A stretch of DNA of 60,000 nucleotides from Lineus longissimus. Its lineage: Eukaryota > Nemertea > Pilidiophora > Heteronemertea > Lineidae. A model generated the notes under the pieces. The model had not been told where the DNA came from. It searched no databases and was given only the letters and a program-made list of their open reading frames with translations. Location: the NCBI RefSeq assembly GCF_910592395.1, contig NC_088311.1, positions 4,530,501 through 4,590,500 on the forward strand, given 5' to 3'. The stretch's first letter is position 1. Every line of letters begins with the position of its first letter. The position numbers and the translations under genes were made by a program. This document shows, piece after piece, positions 47,475 through 58,488 of this stretch.

Positions 47475-50400
47475 GTATGTGAACTTACTTATCATTATTT
47501 ATTGCCGCTTTTTCACTTTGATATGATTAAAGTGACGTAGTGGCATCCGGGTAACTCTAACTTCCAGAGTTGTATGTAAGAATCTGGCTGCATGTGAGTT
47601 GAGAATCAGTCATGCCAAGAGTGTCGCTTATCTTTATCTCGTTACACTGAAATACTTGGTTACACTGTTGAAAAAATATAATACATTACAATATAATACC
47701 AGGATTCTTGCTGCAATGCATTACCAGGCCAAGGGAAACTTCTAGGTATCCGTTCTACAATTTACTTTCAAGGACCGGACAAAGTCTCTTCCTTTAGGTT
47801 AGGACTACATAATCGACAAGGATAACCTATTTTTAGGTGTAGCTATCTACCATCATTCATTTGTCTATCACCAAAGAGGTAACTTCTCAAACCTTAAGTA
47901 TAATTTACTAAAGTGCAGAGCATCTGAATGAGACTTAACTACACACCACCGCCTCTCTTCAAGGTTAACGTGTACAACACTTATGACAAGTTAAATGGAC
48001 CCGCTTTTCAAATTTTAACTCCGTGAGCATTGGGTTTCGAGTTGGTCTACATCGTTCTTGACGGGCGCCACGCCCCTGGCATCCTACGGTCCGTTTATGG
48101 TCGGCATGGTCGTCTACGGAGGTCTTTCGGTGGTGGGGTCTTATCGATGCTTCGCGCCTCCTTCCGCAAGTTGTTGTCACAGAAATTGACATTTTGGCAG
48201 AAAAGGGACGATACTCTGTTCTTTAAGCCTCCAGTCGTCCATTAAAAGGAGCCTGGGTTGTTGTTGGCCCACCTGAAATTCTCTCCTTGGGCACCACAGA
48301 TAGAGATTCTCATAGTGCACCAATGTCATGCCTTGTGCATCAGAAAGCTATCAGGATTATTCATACGATGCCAATAGTTTTAAGAGGGTCGTTCCGATGC
48401 ATTAGAAAATTTACGCCAAAACACTAAATTTTGTCAATACCAACATGTTCCGATTTCCCTGCGGGTACATGTAGTGTCCCCTATAATGGACCTCTGGAAC
48501 TATGCATTAGATCCGCGCTTTTGGTTAATTTCAACAACGCAGAACCACTTTTACACACTTAACACGAAAAAGTTTTGTTCAATGACCGCTAAGCTTCAGG
48601 CTATCAGGCCTATGATATGGAAATAGCTAATTACAATATCATGAGACAAGATAGTCAAGTTAAGCAAATTTGCCCATCTGTTGTTTACGTAGTTTGTGTC
48701 CGCGTGGTGGATATGTTTAATTCGTTAAATCTAAAACTCCTGAATAGTTGCCCTATCACTATAATTGACTTAACTGTGTTCGATTACCGAACTTGGTGAC
48801 ATAGGGGTATTTGATTAACAGATCGAACAAAATGATACGACTGAGGACATAACTGTTTAAAAGCCATCCATATTGCCTCTGTTCTGATATGTGCATTGAA
48901 CAAAAAAACCACCCCGTCATCTCGATTGATTAAGCACAGAACCAGTATTCGTTGGTTTAATGGCCGGTAAAAGTGGGCATAAGAAAACCGACACCAAGCC
49001 AATATCGCGTACGCTTTCTTCTTGCATGTCTCCTTGCCCGACGCGGCATTCCACAGGTGTCTTGCGCCGCTAAAGTGCCATGCATCTCGAGAACCGTTTT
49101 GATATATTTTGACCAATGAAAATCACAGTTTAACAGCTGCCACCATGAATAGCCCAGCACGGTAAGATTGGTAAAATCTGTTTGAATTCCCCCGCAAATT
49201 CACAAACAATGCCCGCTCCAGTGGGGAACCTGTTGCAGTCCGGTTGCTCAGCCCTGCCCAAATTTATGGCACAATTCCGAACAAAATTGTAGCTGGTGAG
49301 TTGTTTTGATGTAATATCTAAGTATATCTAGAATTTGTTTGCCATCCGGCGACCAACTGACTCATGTATATCTGCTTTTATAACCATCGTCTGCCGAGTT
49401 CCGCGTGCCTTTTTGATTTAGGCACGCGCCGGCGGCCATCTTGTTCTCAACGCGATACTTGAACTACATACATGTACATACTAGTATCTTTCGTCGCGTG
49501 TCGCCTGATAACACTGGACTCGTTCGGCAGGAATTTATGCTCGGATTTGCCGACTTTTTAGAGTAAAAGTCAACAATTCTTAGTCGTTGGTCTTGAGGAT
49601 GCGTGGGAATCACGCAGTGGTCAATAGTAAGCGAGTAATAGACATTCGGCGCGTTCTATAGTGGAAAATTACGCCAAGCTGCCAAATTATTGTTACATAG
49701 ACCAGACTGCATATAGACCAAATCAAAAGATGAAAATGGTAACGCGAAAAGTCATGTAATAAAAATGGCCAAAGTAACTTAGATATGATGCGACTGAGCC
49801 AAATGGCCCCAATTTGCATCAATCATCAACAACGGTGACGTAACAATTTTATATTACATGGACTCATTTCATTCATGATGTAGGATTTTTTCCTTTCCAA
49901 GTACAAGTATATATTTTCGTCAATACGTAATCTTACGATGTCAGTGATGCCGAAAACTTCGACAGCAATGATAGCTGCATTTAAAACGACTAGGATATCA
50001 TAAATAACTGCATCAGTACAAATGCAATTCAAATAATGGAAAATGTGAAAAAATACAAATTCTATAATAGAAAGTAGCAAATAGACCAATTAGTGTAACA
50101 AAATATGTTATGATCATTCCCGGAAAGGAAGGTCATGATAACACGGAAAAGCGACACATAATTATGACAAGTGGAAGCTTTCTAAAATCGGTGTAGTACC
50201 TCTCAATTCCACAACTGGTAGTACAGTATATTTTGTTACACCCTGTAGAAATCGCAATCAATTTAGGCCTATCCACTTATGTTACACCCTTTATTAGTCA
50301 CAAAATCAATTTGACCCTCCCGCATTATTATGTAATATGTTAACGAGAACGAAACAGTATACTGAAGCTAACTGCTCCTTCCGAAGGGTTACGAAAACCC

Positions 50401-51260
50401 CATTATAGGCATGTTCTCGTAGTTGCGTTGCGTGGGCATTGATGAGCCTTTTGTGTGTTTGCATTACGCAAGATAGTGTCATCAGATTCAATCAAGGGCC
50501 TACAACTATTGATCATTGCTGGCAAATATCTTTTTCCTCACACTTCGACACAGAGACACAGGGAAGCGACATGGTTTTTCTCTTTAGAGACTACGTAAAT
50601 ATAACCCGTATTTCTTCTGCATTTTCTCTCTAACACTTCTCCTCTGTTGAGGGTCAACATCGTCAGTATCGAAGCCTGGGATAGCCTTCTGGTTTAGTTA
50701 GGCCTCTATAATGACATTGAACAGTAGTGCGAAGATGTTTTTCATGGATTTTCTTGGGCGACTCCAACAAGTTTTGCACCCCTCCCGCCTTGTACCATGT
50801 TTCTACGGAAACCAAACCATGCAACATTTCCGACATTTTTCATTTGAAAATAACGCATTTTAGCGAAAAATATCGACTTTGTTGATCTGGCTTAAATTGA
50901 ATGAATGAATGAGCTACCCTAAACCATTAAAGAACTTCTGTATTCAGTCAACTGTTTGACTGGGTTTTTAAGGTATAGACTTTCATCGGGTTATCGAGTT
51001 GTTTCATGGTCAGACTTCTTCCGGTCATCAGAGTTTTTGCCATTTAATAGAAACTTTAATGACTATAGATTTCTTACATGTACCACTGTCAGATACAAAT
51101 ATCCTCTGCCTGCCAACATTGGCAGATGGTATATTTTATCATTTTTGAATAGGCCTGCATTGTGCATCGATGCTGTTTGATACGTCACATCATTAATTGG
51201 CCTTACATAACTCCAAAAAGCCGAGGATGTTTACATGTATAACTGTACGTACAGTGTCAT
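47475..51260 (+). other. Non-coding stretch before gcm coding exon 1
   Basis: This is either the first intron of gcm or its upstream flank. It has no coding exon. It contains a GCM-type octamer at 50,604 and a GC-rich patch near 49,400-49,450 with a YY1-like GGCGGCCATCTTG. A fragment resembling the transposon-end units at 28.6 kb lies at about 48,474-48,505. Confidence 0.5.
50604..50611 (-). promoter_or_regulatory. GCM-type octamer
   Basis: ACCCGTAT, reverse complement ATACGGGT, about 0.65 kb upstream of the TATATAAG box of gcm. It is the GCM-consensus octamer closest to the gene's start, so it is the best autoregulatory candidate here. Confidence 0.33.
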
Positions 51261-51297
51261 TATATAAGTGTCATTAGATATTGCATGACGCTTCCCA
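51261..51297 (+). promoter_or_regulatory. gcm: Candidate proximal gcm promoter (TATATAAG)
   Basis: A consensus TATATAAG lies at 51,261-51,268, with a pyrimidine-rich CTTCCCATTATTC about 30 bp downstream as a possible start. Transcripts from here would reach the ATG at 51,304 after a very short leader, or the ATG at 51,346 after about 50 nt. The second is the more usual spacing. Confidence 0.45.
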
Positions 51298-51303
51298 TTA
51301 TTC

Positions 51304-51528
51304 ATGTATTCCCTCACAAATTCCTCATTGGTAATATTCGGCAGTATGAGTGAGTTGGGAGTGGAAATGCCTGATCTCTGCAGTCCTTACAGGGAACCTG
51401 CTAACTACAGTAGTCACGAGATGCCCGTTTTGATACACATCCCCTATGGGATGCAACAGAATGTCGCCTCATCTCCATCAATCACGCCATATGGCACGAC
51501 TGACAAGTTTGTTGTTACTTCCAAAAAG
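51304..51528 (+). CDS. gcm: gcm coding exon 1
   Basis: The first in-frame ATG is at 51,304 and a second at 51,346 ([15 protein letters not shown]). I favour the second: it fits both the TATATAAG promoter and a possible acceptor at 51,344. The donor is TCCAAAAAG|GTACAT, phase 0. The coded peptide is not conserved enough to name a domain. Confidence 0.8.
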
Positions 51529-54500
51529 GTACATGCATATAAGCATTTCGGCGTTCCAGCGGCCTTTTCAGCCTTATTTTTTAGCAATTCTCAGCATTTT
51601 TATTTTCAGTGGCCAAATTGCTTTTATCTAACGAACGGCATCGACGATATTTTTGACACACAATTAATCAAATCTTATTAAAATTGGTATTATTGAGCTA
51701 AAATTTGCAATTTTTGTATTTTTCAGAAAAAGCGATCTCGTAAACGTCTACCGGCGAACATGACTCTCTCAGAAGATACCTCGTATCAGATCGTTGGTGC
51801 TCACCAGCACGATGAACAGAGGGATCCCGAGGCAAGACACCAGTGGGACATCAACGATAACATACTGCCAACGGTAAGTCAGCTCCTTTTTTTACGAGAA
51901 CTCATGGCTTTTTTGTTCTCTCGATTGAAAGCATGCAATGGCTGTCTATTTCGAAAAGGCGATACACATGGCATATGATATGAGCAGAAAGAAGGCTCAT
52001 CATTTTTATCAGCCCAAAGAAGCAACATTGAATGATAGAACTTCGCCAATTAATGACCATTGATTCTAATAGTTGATGACTTTGGATGTTAATCAGCGAC
52101 GACACCTGTTTCATGGCGGACCGAACATCATCAAAATGTGCTCGCAAATTGTCGCAGATGGTCAAGGTCAAGGTCACCGACGACCACATGTTTTTCGAGT
52201 TCTGAAGAAAAAAGCCGGATTTAAAGACCATGAGAAATCAAACTTGACATATAGATTTAGACAATTAAAGCACTGGAATTTGACCCTTTGTCGCCAGTTT
52301 TGCAACAGAATCCCCCTGCTCCAAAAGAACATACATGTATTATATAAATTCAGTTCCAATCAAGCAAAAAATCAAGTTCCCCTCTTGCCCAAACCGCCGG
52401 AGCATTAATCGCTTGAAGGGTGTTAAGCATGACATTAGGATGTCATCCCAGACAAAGTGTTACCCAATATTGCAGGGAAAAGGGCACCCCAACGCCCACT
52501 TTAGTTCGTGACCCCTCGTTTCACCTCACTGATTTGTTTCTTCAAATTCTCTGAGAACTTTTCTGGGGTTACAATAACACATGATGCTTTCTCGACCCCC
52601 GAAACGGAAACTCAATCCATCGAATGATCAGATCTTGAGACGAGAGGACGTAATTTGAATCCTATGTAACTATGGTGCACATGTTGCATTTGTCTATTAG
52701 GCAGCCCTAATAGAAAAACCCTTGCCCCTCACTTTGATGGATTCCTGAGAGGGGCGTGTCGTACTTTACCAACGTGATACAGTCTCAAGTTTAGAATGAC
52801 GCAATGACGTGGTTGTTCGCAACTTGACACCACAAAACAACCATTTTACATCAAATTTAAGATAGCATTGATGTGCTTAGTTCTGTTCTTAGGATACATT
52901 TAGTAACAGAAACGCTCTGGTCGTCAGCTTACTATAGGTGACTTCTAGTTGGTGTTATCACCCATTTTTGTCTAAAAAACCGAAAGTAATTATACGTGTA
53001 AGCAACTAAAAAATACCCAGTGTAGGTAAATTTTCTCGGATCTTAGCAATTTATAAAAAAAATAAAGATATATTTTCAACAAATGATGCGCATTTTGCTC
53101 AAGTGGCAGTGGTTAAAACCAGGAACGCTGTCAAGATGACAAAGACGCCATTGGCGACCATTCTTCCACAACCGCGATCATCATCGTCAACAAACCAGCA
53201 TTGAATGGAAAAACATGGCTGTCCTTGGGATGAGAGGTCCTTGTCAATGTCATTCATGATCTCTCAAATGATTCTTGGCAGCCAAGACGGGCCATCCTAT
53301 TCTTCGCAATTGAGAATGAATTGTTAATTTTAAAAGGATGGATATCCACACTAAAGCTTAGATAATGGAATCACAGCTCCCATCCTGCACTAAGCTGCTC
53401 AATGGAGTTCAAGGATTTTGAAGGTGTTATAAGAATTGACTTGGGAGTGGAGGATGAACTGTTTAATGAGGGGCTAATCAGCGGGGGACTTGCGGTTTGG
53501 TCGCTGGCAACGCAGGGGTGGTAGGCCACAGATGACATTCCTAAAGCTGGGTCAAAGTTGTACAGAGTACAAATTGTGTCTGCTTAGTAAATTATAGTTC
53601 AGCAACAATATGTTTTTTTCCGAATTGAAAGTTACCAGGTTCGGTCTGTGGATGTGTGCCATTGTCCCCGTACCATTTCCTCCATTAGGAACTGGAAACT
53701 GAACAGGTTTCCGCCATCCAAGCATCAAAATCAAGATGATGTGCCTCGACGGTTGAAAGTGAAGCCCCAACCTTCGTTTCTCTCCAATTTGAAATCAAAG
53801 CCTTCTGCGGGGCGTTATGTCAAATCTTGGATTTTTGACCCCTGACGAATTTGAGCCTCAAGGAAAGGTTGGCTTGGGCACAATGCTAAATGATTCCAAA
53901 ATATTAATCAGATCTATAGCTGAAGGGTAGACCCCTGGCTCAATATCAATAGTCAAATATATCGTCTGCCCGTCCAACTGCCTTTCTGTGCAAGAACACT
54001 TGATTATCGTGTACATTTCTGTGTCACAACTGTACATTTAGACTGACCTTAGCGTGACACAGACGGAGGACCAGGTGAATTTCCTCCATTGCTCCTAACA
54101 CCTCCTTTCCGACAACACAATCGTCGTATGAATTTCGAATCATTTATTTCAAATGCATTGCTGCAGGCTATGCCCTTATTCTCGAACCCTATCGGATTAT
54201 GAGCCCTTGGGTGATGGCGAGTTGGCTTCGAGCTATGGCCGTTCCCGAAACCATCTGAGATTTACATTAATACGATTGTGACCTGACTTCAGTGATCCCA
54301 CACGTGTTCGTACATATCGGCAGAAATCGGAATAAAGACTTGGAAACAAGATCTAGGAGCTCCAGCGTAAAGAAATGATGATTTGTCACCGTAAATTCTC
54401 AACAGGTGCCTGGTATAACAATTATGAATATATGGATCGACCCAATGGCTTTCAACGAAAAAGCGCATTGATGGATGCGGTTTATTTCATCTATACATGC

Positions 54501-57500
54501 ATTCTTGACAATGTTCCCGGCACTTATATTCACAAATAGCCCCCTGGTTGTGACATGTATACGTACAACGAAAGATTCTCAATCTGAATGGTCAATCGTT
54601 CATTTAACATCAGAATATGATATCATATATCATATGATATTGACGCTAGATCCAAAAAAAACATCTCAACCGCAGGTGCTGAAACAACAGTGCCTATACT
54701 AGTCAGTCGGTATAACAGGTTAGTTTCTTGCCTTTACTGTTCCGGTGACGGCAAAACGTTATTACCTCTCTCATCCGTCTCCTCAGCTTGAATGATACCA
54801 AACTTCGAACTGGGAGACTACATGGCCTTGAGCAGCTGACAAAGCGCCGGGAAATATAATTTGATAATACATTTGCAAAATTACTTTTCAGCCCCCAGAA
54901 TTAGAAGAATACAACGAATGGCCAAACGGTCACTGTCGGGCTGTTTACACCGAGACGAGCGAGGATGCGAGGCGTCACTGCAGTGGCTGGGCCATGCGGA
55001 ATACCAACAACCACAACGTCAACATCCTCAAGAAGTCATGCCTTGGTGTCCTAGTCTGCAATATGGCCTGCGTCTCAGAGAAAGGAGATAGGATTCACCT
55101 CAGACCGGCAATATGCGACAAAGCAAGGAAGAAACAAATTGGTAAGTTGAATGATGGCTATTTGTTGGAAAGCTTTTGATGAGTACTTGAACCATCGGTG
55201 TCAACCTTCAGATAATCAATTTAAGTGTCATTGTTAATGGTTGATAGACCTGACTGTGAGAAATCGATTTAAGTTTATACTCATGAGATTTTCTCACCAA
55301 GCCGAATCCATCTTGATTCTTGGGGTTCAATTATATAAGGTTATTGTGGTGAAAAAAGGCGAGGGCACTTAATGTTCACCAAAGGGACAACTTAGTGGCC
55401 AAGTTTAATAAAGTTCAATAAAACAGGTCCCGGACTGAAGCTTAATTTGAAACTTAACAACATTCACCTATTGTTCGAGTTAAATTTGAAATATCATCCT
55501 TCCCAATTAATTCCACCAAAGCACTGCAATTCAAATAAAATTTCACCGAGACAATATAAAAGTCTCTGTTTTCAATGATTTTCCATCACGAGAATCAGAC
55601 TGGAACGGCGAGAAAACTGTCAAAGGGTGGAACTGAGTTAGCATCATTAAGTGATCCGCCTCATGACTGAGGTCATCCCCCCTCAGGCGCTTTCCTATGC
55701 CAACCTGGCCCGTTACTCGCACTTGGGGCTACCCTGCAGTCTATGGCAACCAACCAGATCAGCTAAACCCATTCTTTAAAGCAATATGCATCCGATTGAG
55801 CAATGTTACCAAATAATATAATTTTGTCCTTGGACTTTTCAATGATTGACAAAGGTCGATGGGGAAAATCGGGTTGGGCGTCGGAGTCGGTTGGATCTGG
55901 CGGAGGAGTCTCAGCAATCCACGAGTTAATTGCTGGTTTCTTTCATTAAGCAAACCAAGAGCGTGTCGATGCGCGATTGTTCCCTTGGCCAGTCCACCTG
56001 ACCTTAAGCCAGCATATTTCATGAAACAACTAACAGCTATTATACAAGGAAAAGCATGAATAAAAACCAATTAGATCACTGTTTGCTTTTCGACTTCCAA
56101 CTCTGTTTAATTTTGGGGCTAATCCCATTGAGTTGAATGGACAATTTAACGGGACCTTTCTTTCGCCACTTCGGACGCTTTCCAACATCAAACTGCATTT
56201 GATAATATAAATATCGGAGACGTCTGCCTGTCTTCGTGTATGGGAGCGTCTTCGTTGTTTAACCAACGCCATTATGCCCTTGTTGTCACCCTGACGCGTA
56301 CATGTCAGCCCTACCCGCCACTCTTTAAATCATCATGACAAACAGTTTATCTGTAAAAGGAAGATGGCACTAATGCGCTCATAATGTAGTCATTTCTGCC
56401 TTGATCCGTTGACATCATTAGAAAGCTTTGTATGGTCATAGGTTTCCTCTTTCATTCCCTTGGGCAGTAGAAGTGAATCTTAAATACATAATCCCGTCCA
56501 GCGCACGAGCTCGCTTTGTCATCACCGTCGGTCATGTCGTGGCCACATCACAGTTCAGTGATTTTGATGGCCAGATCTTGGCTGCTTAAACAGTGAAATA
56601 CTTCAGGTACCATATCGGGTACCATTGTAAATCTTCAGGAGGGATAAAACCGCTCGTTTACCATGTAAAGAAACTCATCATCCGTATATCCAACCATGCT
56701 TTTTTGCACTGTTTTCTGTGTTCGGGTGTGTGAACGTATAATAATCACACAAGTTGTCAAAAAAACTTCATGGAATGTATGATAAGATGATATTTGAGAG
56801 GGCAGACGATTCGATGGCTAGGCTCTGTGGGTGATCCAAAAAGATAGGTGTGCGGGTGGATTGTCTGCACCAAGTATCGGCGTTCTGCCACAACAAAACA
56901 CGCGGGGTCTCTTTCTTGCGCTGATATCGTTGCGCGGCGCAGTCACCACAGAAGGCTTGGTTGCACCTCGGAGCAAGGGATCTGGCCCCTGGTGCTTGAT
57001 GGGATACAATGGCGGCGCGATGGTCTCATCTGCTGATGGCTGCCGTTGTCTGTTGGCGCGTTTCCGTTGCAGCCAACACACGAGTCGAGATCTATTAGAA
57101 AAAGCAATAGCCTAAAGGATCGCAGATATCCGACAATATTGAAAAGTTTGCAGCAGTTTTACCATTTGTATCATAAACACTTAAAGGATGAGGGTTGCCT
57201 CCCGCAGTCCTGTGACTCGGGCGTATGTTTTTTATAAGCTTTAATGAACAGGATTGTCTTTGAGCCCCTGGCCTTTTGCAATCATGTTACATGTTGATGA
57301 AGTTCATTTATACTGAAGCACCTGACGCCCTTCTTTTATCTAAAGTGTCATCTTTTTGCCAGATGAAAAAGCACATTATGGGCTTAAACATTATGTAGAG
57401 TGGACAGGATATTTGCGTTTGGACAGCCTTTGATTGCAGGAGGGGACGGTACAAAAGGACGCGCTTGTAGGCCCTTTGTACCGATACCCCCACCTGGTCA

Positions 57501-58488
57501 GGTGGTCAGGGCCAGGCGCCACTGTGACACTGAAGCGTAAAGGGCTCAAATATTTATTGGGTCAATTCCATATTATATCCATTAAATCACGCTCAACGAT
57601 TAACTGCATGGCTGGTCCAAAAAGCAACGCTCGAAAAGGAAATCACATTACAATTAAGAACAACGAATGGATTAGTATCTTTTATTTAACCAGGGATAAT
57701 AATTATGGTCTATATTGTCATTGATTTGATTAATATTGTACTAGGCCTAATTATTATTTCTATTGTCATCCATCAAAGATAACGTTGGTTAAAAAAAGAA
57801 CCATGCATCAGAACTTTCAAAATGGTACACTGATGTGCAACCAAACTTTATATCATTTTCTAACCATGCACTCGACATTCTTTTCCAGGGAGACAGTGTT
57901 CGAATCCACGGTGCCCCGGTAAACTTGAGCTCCAGCCCTGCCGCGGTCATTGCGGCTACCCAGTCACCCATTTCTGGCGACACACAAACGGGGCCATCTA
58001 TTTCCAAGCTAAGGGGGTCCATGATCATCCTTATCCTGAAATCAAGGCTTCAGCAGAAGCAAGACGACATGCTACCTCAAGTAAAGAGAACAAATTTAAG
58101 GTAAGGATGCCCGGTTAAGGATGACGACAGTATCGTGTGCTTGTTGTTTGCCAAGTCATCAAACACCATGAAAATATGTTTTTGAAAGCAAGCTCGTAGA
58201 AGCGGGGTTCTTAACTGAAGGAGTGCCACACATCTCGCAAAATTATTTCAAGAACGCAATGGTCATGATGGCGGATTCTACGCCCACAACAATATTGAAG
58301 TCTGGATCTTCTCAATTATCTGACGTACAATTTTTTCAATTATCTGACGTATTCTTACACATTCGATTATCTTACGTATATTCTATACTTTTAGTTATCT
58401 GATGTTAAACGAACGTCACGTAAGCGAATGTGGTTTGACCAGGACACACTCTCTCGACTCTACAAGGTACCCAAGTTAGAAAAATCTG
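51304..58488 (+). CDS. gcm: Glial cells missing (GCM) transcription factor, spliced gene, 3' end not resolved
   Basis: Five exons join in phase into about 309 codons: 51304-51528, 51727-51873, 54892-55141, 57889-58100 and 58395-58488. GCM proteins are nuclear sequence-specific activators that bind ATGCGGGT-type sites through a zinc-containing GCM domain; they control glial and blood cell fate in flies and placenta and parathyroid in vertebrates. The domain runs from [11 protein letters not shown] (about residue 114) through [42 protein letters not shown] and [16 protein letters not shown] to [17 protein letters not shown] (about 268). The conserved Cys and His that hold zinc are all present. 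A basic KKKKRSRKR at about residues 74-82 is a likely nuclear signal. Vertebrate GCMs are about 440-510 residues, so a C-terminal activation region is missing here. Confidence 0.95.
51727..51873 (+). CDS. gcm: gcm coding exon 2 (basic stretch, start of GCM domain)
   Basis: Acceptor TGTATTTTTCAG, donor CCAACG|GTAAGT, phase 0 at both ends, 49 codons. It begins [12 protein letters not shown], continuing the Lys pair of exon 1, and ends [14 protein letters not shown], the first motif of the GCM domain. Confidence 0.93.
51874..54891 (+). other. gcm intron 2
   Basis: A 3.0-kb intron inside the GCM domain, after ILPT. It holds an AT palindrome near 54,614-54,641 and no coding exon that I can see. 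Confidence 0.8.
54892..55141 (+). CDS. gcm: gcm coding exon 3 (GCM domain, first half)
   Basis: Acceptor ATTACTTTTCAG, donor AAATTG|GTAAGT, phase 0 in and phase 1 out. It encodes [57 protein letters not shown] and [13 protein letters not shown], all highly conserved in the family. Confidence 0.97.
55142..57888 (+). other. gcm intron 3
   Basis: A 2.7-kb intron. GC-rich stretches near 56,830-57,115 are open in several frames on both strands, but they match no family and would break the GCM domain if included. Confidence 0.8.
57889..58100 (+). CDS. gcm: gcm coding exon 4 (GCM domain, second half)
   Basis: Acceptor ATTCTTTTCCAG, donor TTTAAG|GTAAGG, phase 1 in and phase 0 out. It encodes [40 protein letters not shown] and [20 protein letters not shown]. 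The correct frame has no ATG and is easy to miss; the open frame starting at the ATG at 57,835 is a shadow. Confidence 0.97.
58314..58407 (+). repeat. Degenerate tandem repeat abutting gcm exon 5
   Basis: Four copies of (A/G)TTATCTGACGTA start near 58,315, 58,340, 58,365 and 58,394, a period of 25-29 bp. The last copy spans the splice acceptor, so the first codons of exon 5 (LSDV) are made of repeat sequence. Confidence 0.7.
58395..58488 (+). CDS. gcm: gcm coding exon 5 (after the GCM domain)
   Basis: Acceptor TATACTTTTAG, donor AAATCTG|GTAAGT, phase 0 in and phase 1 out. It encodes [20 protein letters not shown] and then [11 protein letters not shown]. Conservation is low here, so the call rests on phase, splice sites and the basic RTSRKR string. 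Confidence 0.75.

Noticed and set aside
54614-54641. AT-rich palindrome as a functional hairpin
   Set aside because: Imperfect, low complexity, and expected in AT-rich intron sequence.
57835-58104. An 89-codon plus-strand ORF starting at an ATG
   Set aside because: It overlaps gcm exon 4 in a different frame; the correct frame encodes the second half of the GCM domain.
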